From Saccharothrix australiensis (GTDB taxonomy: Bacteria; Actinomycetota; Actinomycetes; Mycobacteriales; Pseudonocardiaceae): a stretch of 64,000 nt of DNA. The translations under genes and the position numbers were made by a program. The notes beneath the pieces were generated by a model. It was not told where the DNA came from. It worked only from the letters and a program-made list of their open reading frames with translations, and did not search any database. Below, piece after piece: positions 60,062 to 64,000 of this stretch (positions are counted from its first letter, which is position 1; every line of letters starts with the position of its first letter). The stretch is from positions 1,885,501 through 1,949,500 of the forward strand of contig NZ_RBXO01000001.1 of the NCBI RefSeq assembly GCF_003634935.1. Direction: 5' to 3'.

Positions 60062-60517
60062 CTAGAGGACCGCCCCGTCGTCCCAGCCCGAGTCCGGCGG
60101 CGGGTTGTTGCGGATGCGCAGCACGAGCCAGCCGACACCCGAGCACAGCACGGCCAGCGCCAGCGGCGTGCCGATCCGCGAGGACAGGCCGAACAGCCCC
60201 GGGAACAGCAGCAGGACCAGGCCGAGCAGGACCAGCGCGAGCGCGGCGATGGTGCCCGCCCGCAACGCGGGCAGCGGCGGCGGTTCCGGCGGCACGAAGT
60301 GGTCGTCCGGGTCGTCGTCCTGGTCCTCGTCGGCCGTCGCCACGGTGCGCCTGCCCTCCGGGCGGGACGGCTTGACGGGCTCCGCCTCGTCCTCCGGCTC
60401 GGCTTCGTCGTCCGGCCAGGTCTTGCCGACGCCTTCGCGTGCCAGACCGGCCACGATCTCGGCGAAGGTGGCGTCCACGTCCTCCGGGCCGTCCGTCGAG
60501 TCGCGTCGGGAGTTCAT
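60062..60517 (-). CDS. Conserved membrane protein, acidic N-terminus
   Basis: A 151-residue product with a highly acidic N-terminal half (EDEAEPEDEAEPVKP, DEDQDDDPDDHF) and two hydrophobic helices near the C-terminus, ending NNPPPDSGWDDGAVL. Similar proteins are conserved beside plsC in actinobacteria, function unknown. ATG 60517 has GGAG eight bases upstream. The 175 bp between it and the ROK gene have no coding signal. Confidence 0.8.
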   Translation of the reverse strand: MNSRRDSTDGPEDVDATFAEIVAGLAREGVGKTWPDDEAEPEDEAEPVKPSRPEGRRTVATADEDQDDDPDDHFVPPEPPPLPALRAGTIAALALVLLGLVLLLFPGLFGLSSRIGTPLALAVLCSGVGWLVLRIRNNPPPDSGWDDGAVL

Positions 60518-60649
60518 CGGCGTGCTCCAGCCCTCCGGTCGTGCAGGCGAGGTCCCTCTGCCGGCACCCATCGTCCCACGAGCCGGTTGTGTTGCGGATT
60601 ACGGCAGCCGGTGGCACTTGGGGCCGCACCGCCCGAACGCGGGTCTTCG

Positions 60650-60679
60650 TTGTGCCCCGTGCCGTCGGCTCCGTACCCT
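60650..60679 (+). promoter_or_regulatory. Promoter candidate of the second plsC
   Basis: TTGTGC (60650-60655) and TACCCT (60674-60679) are separated by 18 bp, about 40 bp upstream of the start codon. Confidence 0.5.
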
Positions 60680-60719
60680 GACGCCGGGGATCAAGCACGT
60701 CGAGGAGGCGCTCCCAGCA

Positions 60720-61448
60720 GTGCTCTACTGGTTGATGAAACACATCTTTCTCGGGCCGCTCCTGAAGCTGTTCTTCCGACCCCGGATCATCGAGGGCGCG
60801 GAGAACATCCCCAAGGAGGGCGGCGCCATCCTGGCCTCCAACCACCTCGCGGTCTCCGACTCGTTCTTCCTGCCGCTGAAGCTGTCGAGGCGCGTCACCT
60901 TCCCGGCGAAGATCGAGTACTTCACCGGCAAGGGGCTCAAGGGCGCCTTCCAGCGCTGGTTCTTCGCCGGCGTCGGCCAGGTGCCGATCGACCGGTCCTC
61001 GGCGTCGGCCGCCCAGGGCGCGCTGGACACGGGCGTGCGGATCGTCCGGGAGGGCAAGCTGCTCGGCATCTACCCCGAGGGCACCCGCTCGCCCGACGGC
61101 CGGCTGTACAAGGGCAAGGTCGGCGTCGCGTGGATCGCGCTGGAGTCCGGCGCGCCGGTCATCCCCGTGGCCATGTTCGGCACCGACAAGGCCAACCCCA
61201 TCGGCTCCCGGATGTGGCGACCGCACCCGATCCGCATCAAGATCGGCAAGCCGCTGGACTTCTCCCGGTACGCGGGGCTGTCCGGCGACCGGTTCGTGCT
61301 GCGGTCCATCACCGACGAGATCATGTACGCCCTGATGGAGCTGTCCGGCCAGGAGTACGTCGACGTGTACGCCGCGAAGGCCAAGGAGGTGCAGGGCGCG
61401 CCGCCCGCGAAGGACGTCGATCGGTTGCCCGGAACGAAGGCCGGCTGA
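60720..61448 (+). CDS. 1-acylglycerol-3-phosphate acyltransferase-like protein (second PlsC)
   Basis: The 242-residue acyltransferase (MLYWLMKHIFLGPLLKLF) has the HX4D motif in SNHLAVSDS and YPEGTRSPDG. It is related to the protein encoded at 35385-36053, so the window carries two paralogues. Family members act on lysophospholipids or PIMs. GTG 60720 matches the family N-terminus; GAGGAGG lies about 12 bases upstream. Confidence 0.92.
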   Translation: MLYWLMKHIFLGPLLKLFFRPRIIEGAENIPKEGGAILASNHLAVSDSFFLPLKLSRRVTFPAKIEYFTGKGLKGAFQRWFFAGVGQVPIDRSSASAAQGALDTGVRIVREGKLLGIYPEGTRSPDGRLYKGKVGVAWIALESGAPVIPVAMFGTDKANPIGSRMWRPHPIRIKIGKPLDFSRYAGLSGDRFVLRSITDEIMYALMELSGQEYVDVYAAKAKEVQGAPPAKDVDRLPGTKAG

Positions 61449-61471
61449 ACCGCACCCCTAAGGTGGGCGCG

Positions 61472-61984
61472 GTGCGGTTCTTCTACGACTGTGAGTTCAT
61501 CGAGGACGGGGTGACGATCGACCTCGTCTCCATCGGGGTGGTGGACGAGGAAGGCCGCGAGTTCTACGCCGTGTCGACCGAGTTCGACCCGGAGAAGGCG
61601 GGGCCGTGGGTCCGGGCCAACGTGCTCAACCAGCTGCCGCCGCCCGCCGACCAGGCGTGGCGCAGCCGGGAGCGCATCCGCCACGACCTGCTGGACTTCC
61701 TCGGCGGGCCCAAGGCCAACCGCGACGACATCGAGCTGTGGGCCTGGTTCGCCGCCTACGACCACGTCGCGCTCGCGCAGCTGTGGGGCCCGATGCCCGC
61801 GCTGCCGCGCTGCCTGCCGCGCTTCACCCGCGACCTGCGCCAGCGCTGGGAGGACGTGGGCAAGCCCCGCCTCCCGACGCCGCCCGCCGACGCGCACGAC
61901 GCGCTCGCCGACGCCCGCCACAACCTGGCCCGGTGGAAGGTGATCGAGACCGAGCGCCTGCGCCGCGGGTTCGCCGTCCGCTGA
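61472..61984 (+). CDS. 3'-5' exoribonuclease (RNase AS, Rv2179c-like)
   Basis: The 170-residue product has the DEDD-type catalytic residues: Asp6 and Glu8 in FYDCEFIEDG, Asp in AAYDH and HDALADARHN with His and Asp. The M. tuberculosis homologue is an Mg-dependent exoribonuclease that prefers adenylate-rich RNA. GTG 61472 lies seven bases after TAAGGT (61459-61464), so the transcript is probably leaderless. Confidence 0.94.
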   Translation: MRFFYDCEFIEDGVTIDLVSIGVVDEEGREFYAVSTEFDPEKAGPWVRANVLNQLPPPADQAWRSRERIRHDLLDFLGGPKANRDDIELWAWFAAYDHVALAQLWGPMPALPRCLPRFTRDLRQRWEDVGKPRLPTPPADAHDALADARHNLARWKVIETERLRRGFAVR

Positions 61985-62062
61985 GTGGACGCACGCTTGC
62001 TGCACCGATCCAGGTCGTGACAGTCTTGGGTGACCCACGCCACGAGGAGATTGGCTAAGCAG

Positions 62063-63088
62063 ATGCGTATTGGTGTGCTCACCGGCGGTGGTGACTGCCC
62101 AGGGCTGAACGCGGTGATCCGCGCCGTGGTCCGCAAGGGCATCGAGGTCCACGGGTGGGAGGTCGTGGGCTTCCGCAACGGCTGGCAGGGCCCCGTCGAG
62201 GGGTTGACCAGGCCGATCGGGCTCCCCGACGTCGAGGACATCCTGACCAGGGGCGGCACGATCCTCGGCTCGTCGCGCACCAACCCGTACAAGCTGGACG
62301 GCGGCGTCGACAAGATCCGCAAGGTGCTGGCCGACGAGGGCGTCGACGCGTTGGTGGCGATCGGCGGCGAGGACACGCTGGGCGTCGCGAAGCGCCTCAC
62401 CGACGACGGCATCGGTGTGGTCGGCGTGCCGAAGACGATCGACAACGACCTGGGCGCGACGGACTACACCTTCGGCTTCGACACGGCCGTGCACATCGCG
62501 ACGGAGGCGATCGACCGGCTGCGCACGACCGCCGAGTCCCACCACCGCGCCCTGGTGGTCGAGGTCATGGGCCGGCACGCGGGTTGGATCGCGCTGCACT
62601 CGGGCCTGGCCGGCGGTGCGAACGTGATCCTCGTGCCGGAGCGCGAGTTCAGCGTCGCGAAGGTCGTCGAGTGGGTGGAGCGGCGGTTCGAGAAGCAGTT
62701 CGCGCCGATCATCGTCGTCGCCGAGGGCGCGGTGCCCGAAGGCGGGGCCGAAGTGCTGCACTCCGGCGAGAAGGACGCCTTCGGCCACGTCCGCCTGGGC
62801 GGCGTCGGCACCTGGCTGGCCGAGGAGATCGCCCAGCGCACCGGCAAGGAGTCCCGCGCGGTCGTGCTCGGCCACACGCAGCGCGGCGGCATCCCGACGG
62901 CCTACGACCGGGTGCTGGCCACGCGCTTCGGCCTGCACGCGGTCGACGCGGTCGCCGAGGGCGACTTCGGCGTGATGGTGGCGCTGCGCGGCACCGACAT
63001 CGTGCGCGTCAAGCTGTCCGAGGCGACGGCGGAGCTGAAGACCGTGCCGCTGGAGCGCTACGCCGAGGCCGAGGTCTTCTTCGGCTGA
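62063..63088 (+). CDS. pfkA: 6-phosphofructokinase, PPi-type signature
   Basis: The 341-residue enzyme is a group III phosphofructokinase (MRIGVLTGGGDCPGLNAVIR). Asp104 in GGEDT and Lys124 in PKTIDND match the residues that define pyrophosphate-dependent enzymes, as in Amycolatopsis methanolica. ATP-dependent enzymes have Gly104. The enzyme phosphorylates fructose 6-phosphate, probably reversibly with PPi. ATG 62063 gives the canonical N-terminus; GAGGAG is 13 bases away, so TTG 62052 is possible. A strong terminator follows. Confidence 0.94.
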   Translation: MRIGVLTGGGDCPGLNAVIRAVVRKGIEVHGWEVVGFRNGWQGPVEGLTRPIGLPDVEDILTRGGTILGSSRTNPYKLDGGVDKIRKVLADEGVDALVAIGGEDTLGVAKRLTDDGIGVVGVPKTIDNDLGATDYTFGFDTAVHIATEAIDRLRTTAESHHRALVVEVMGRHAGWIALHSGLAGGANVILVPEREFSVAKVVEWVERRFEKQFAPIIVVAEGAVPEGGAEVLHSGEKDAFGHVRLGGVGTWLAEEIAQRTGKESRAVVLGHTQRGGIPTAYDRVLATRFGLHAVDAVAEGDFGVMVALRGTDIVRVKLSEATAELKTVPLERYAEAEVFFG

Positions 63089-63092
63089 GGAA

Positions 63093-63148
63093 GCTGAACA
63101 CGGCACGCTGAACACGGCACGCTGAACACGGCACGCTGAAGGCGACAC
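63093..63148. repeat. 14-bp tandem repeat after pfkA
   Basis: GCTGAACACGGCAC occurs three times perfectly (63093-63134), then once degenerate (63135-63148), directly after the pfkA stop. Confidence 0.95.
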
Positions 63149-63201
63149 GCCGGGCGGGGACCGCCGAGCGGGGAACGCCGGGCGTGCCGCGCCCGACGCC
63201 G

Positions 63202-63240
63202 AGGCGCTCCCGGACGGACTCGATCCGTCCGGGAGCGCCT
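63202..63240 (+). terminator. Terminator of pfkA
   Basis: A perfect 17-bp stem (63202-63218 with 63224-63240) with a 5-nt loop. It lies after the tandem repeat. Confidence 0.8.
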
Positions 63241-63308
63241 TCGTCGCGTTCCAGGGAGAGCCGTGCCGGTCGATGCCGTGCGCGACCGGGTTGTGCGTGC
63301 CGGGGCCG

Positions 63309-64000
63309 TCAGAACGCGCCGACGCTCAGGTAGGCCGCGAACGTGCCCAGCCAGTGCTCGGCGTAGTACCCGTGGCCGAACACGTGGCGAAGGCCGGCCT
63401 CCCGGTGCGCCGCGGCGGCGGCGCGGGACAGGTCCGCGTAGCGGTGGTCGGGCGGCAGGGCGTCGGCGATCGACCGCCAGTGGCACGCCCGCGACAGCGC
63501 CAGGCCGGCCAGGTGCGACCCGTACGGGTCGTCCGGGTGGTCAACGGGCACGGGTTCGCGCAGGGACTTCCACCGCGCGTCGTCGAGGTCGGGCAGGAAG
63601 CGCTCGAACCACACCGGGAAGTCGCCCGGCGACAGCACCCGGCGCATCAGGTCGGCCTCGGTCAGCGCGGGCGACAGGAAATCGGCGGCATCCGGCTCGA
63701 ACCCGCCGTAGGCCCGGTCGTCCAGGTGCCACCGCGCCGCCGCCTCCGCGCACACCCGCGCCAACTCCCCGTCACCCACGGCCTCCGCCGCGTCCAGCAC
63801 CAGACCGGTGGCGAACGCGGTGTTCGCATGGGTGCCCGCGCGGACCGGCAGCCGTGCGGCGGAGGCCCACTCCAGGTAGCGGTCGCGCAGGACGGCGCTC
63901 AGGGGGCGCAGGTTCGCCGCCCACCGGCAGACCGACTGGTCGGACGCCTGCCGCTGGAGGGCCGATGGGGCGGACGGCCGCCGGGTCGTCGGGTCCGGCA
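63309..64000 (-). CDS. DUF2891 family protein (5' end outside window)
   Basis: The frame runs from a stop at 63309 leftwards to the right edge (230 residues visible). It contains segments of the DUF2891 family: VRAGTHANTAFATGLVLDAA, GGFEPDAADFLSPALTEADL with MRRVL, HLAGLALSRACHW and HGYYAEHWLGTFAAYL. The glycoside-hydrolase-like (alpha/alpha toroid) fold is expected, but the function is unknown. The N-terminal part lies beyond the window. Confidence 0.88.
   Translation of the reverse strand, partial: PDPTTRRPSAPSALQRQASDQSVCRWAANLRPLSAVLRDRYLEWASAARLPVRAGTHANTAFATGLVLDAAEAVGDGELARVCAEAAARWHLDDRAYGGFEPDAADFLSPALTEADLMRRVLSPGDFPVWFERFLPDLDDARWKSLREPVPVDHPDDPYGSHLAGLALSRACHWRSIADALPPDHRYADLSRAAAAAHREAGLRHVFGHGYYAEHWLGTFAAYLSVGAF

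Overview
The window is a high-GC actinobacterial chromosome segment. Gene content and order match the core region that runs from aceE to the qcr/cta respiratory cluster and on to pfkA in Mycobacterium tuberculosis (roughly Rv2241 down to Rv2179c, from memory of that genome). Very strong G/C third-position bias, an AfsR/SARP regulator, a PPi-type phosphofructokinase like that of Amycolatopsis methanolica, and lineage-type intergenic palindromes point to the Pseudonocardiales, perhaps the Saccharothrix/Lentzea/Actinosynnema group. The exact genus is inference.

Layout. 1-5.2 kb: partial cyclase-like gene, aceE (PDH E1), DUF3052 protein, ahpE peroxiredoxin, tRNA-Val(UAC). 5.3-7.7 kb: small exported or membrane proteins and an HTH protein with a Nudix-like motif. 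7.8-17.5 kb: lipoate and PDH block (lipA, lipB, dlaT, lpdA), interrupted by tandem hairpin repeats, an LLM flavin oxidoreductase and a degenerate beta-lactamase-fold protein. 17.8-29.3 kb: pepA, APC permease, ilvE, cobS-cobT-cobU, an HTH/HEAT regulator facing two tiny ORFs, an aldo-keto reductase, DUF3043, glycerate kinase and erpA. 29.6-31.7 kb: a small ORF and a MerR-MFS efflux pair. 31.8-42.9 kb: asnB and the aa3/bc1 respiratory set (ctaC, ctaF, ctaE, qcrCAB) with plsC, trpD and an orphan receiver protein between. 43-50.4 kb: RAM-domain protein, exonuclease/GIY-YIG fusion, NYN protein, NlpC/P60 hydrolase, membrane-linked metallopeptidase, PimB-type mannosyltransferase. 50.6-64 kb: AfsR-type regulator, fadD15-type ligase, SRPBCC/ArsA/phosphoesterase set, ROK glucokinase, a second plsC, RNase AS, pfkA and a partial DUF2891 gene.

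How the genes work together. aceE, dlaT and lpdA encode E1, E2 and E3 of pyruvate dehydrogenase, and lipB/lipA make and insert the lipoyl cofactor. QcrCAB and CtaCEF form the actinobacterial bc1-aa3 supercomplex. PlsC, PimB, FadD15, AsnB and the NlpC/P60 hydrolase serve the envelope. PfkA and the ROK kinase feed glycolysis. CobU/T/S assemble the cobamide nucleotide loop.

Two general features stand out. First, at least 15 genes begin 5-8 nt after a TANNNT -10 box with no Shine-Dalgarno, so leaderless mRNAs look common, and this was used to choose starts. Second, the non-coding DNA carries palindromic elements: a tandem pair with compensatory stem changes near lipA, and two copies of a nested palindrome near 17.6 and 36.5 kb. 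All share a similar 9-nt loop. The insertions that break the conserved synteny (8.8-11.2, 24.8-26.9, 29.6-31.7 and 50.4-53.6 kb) hold the least understood genes.
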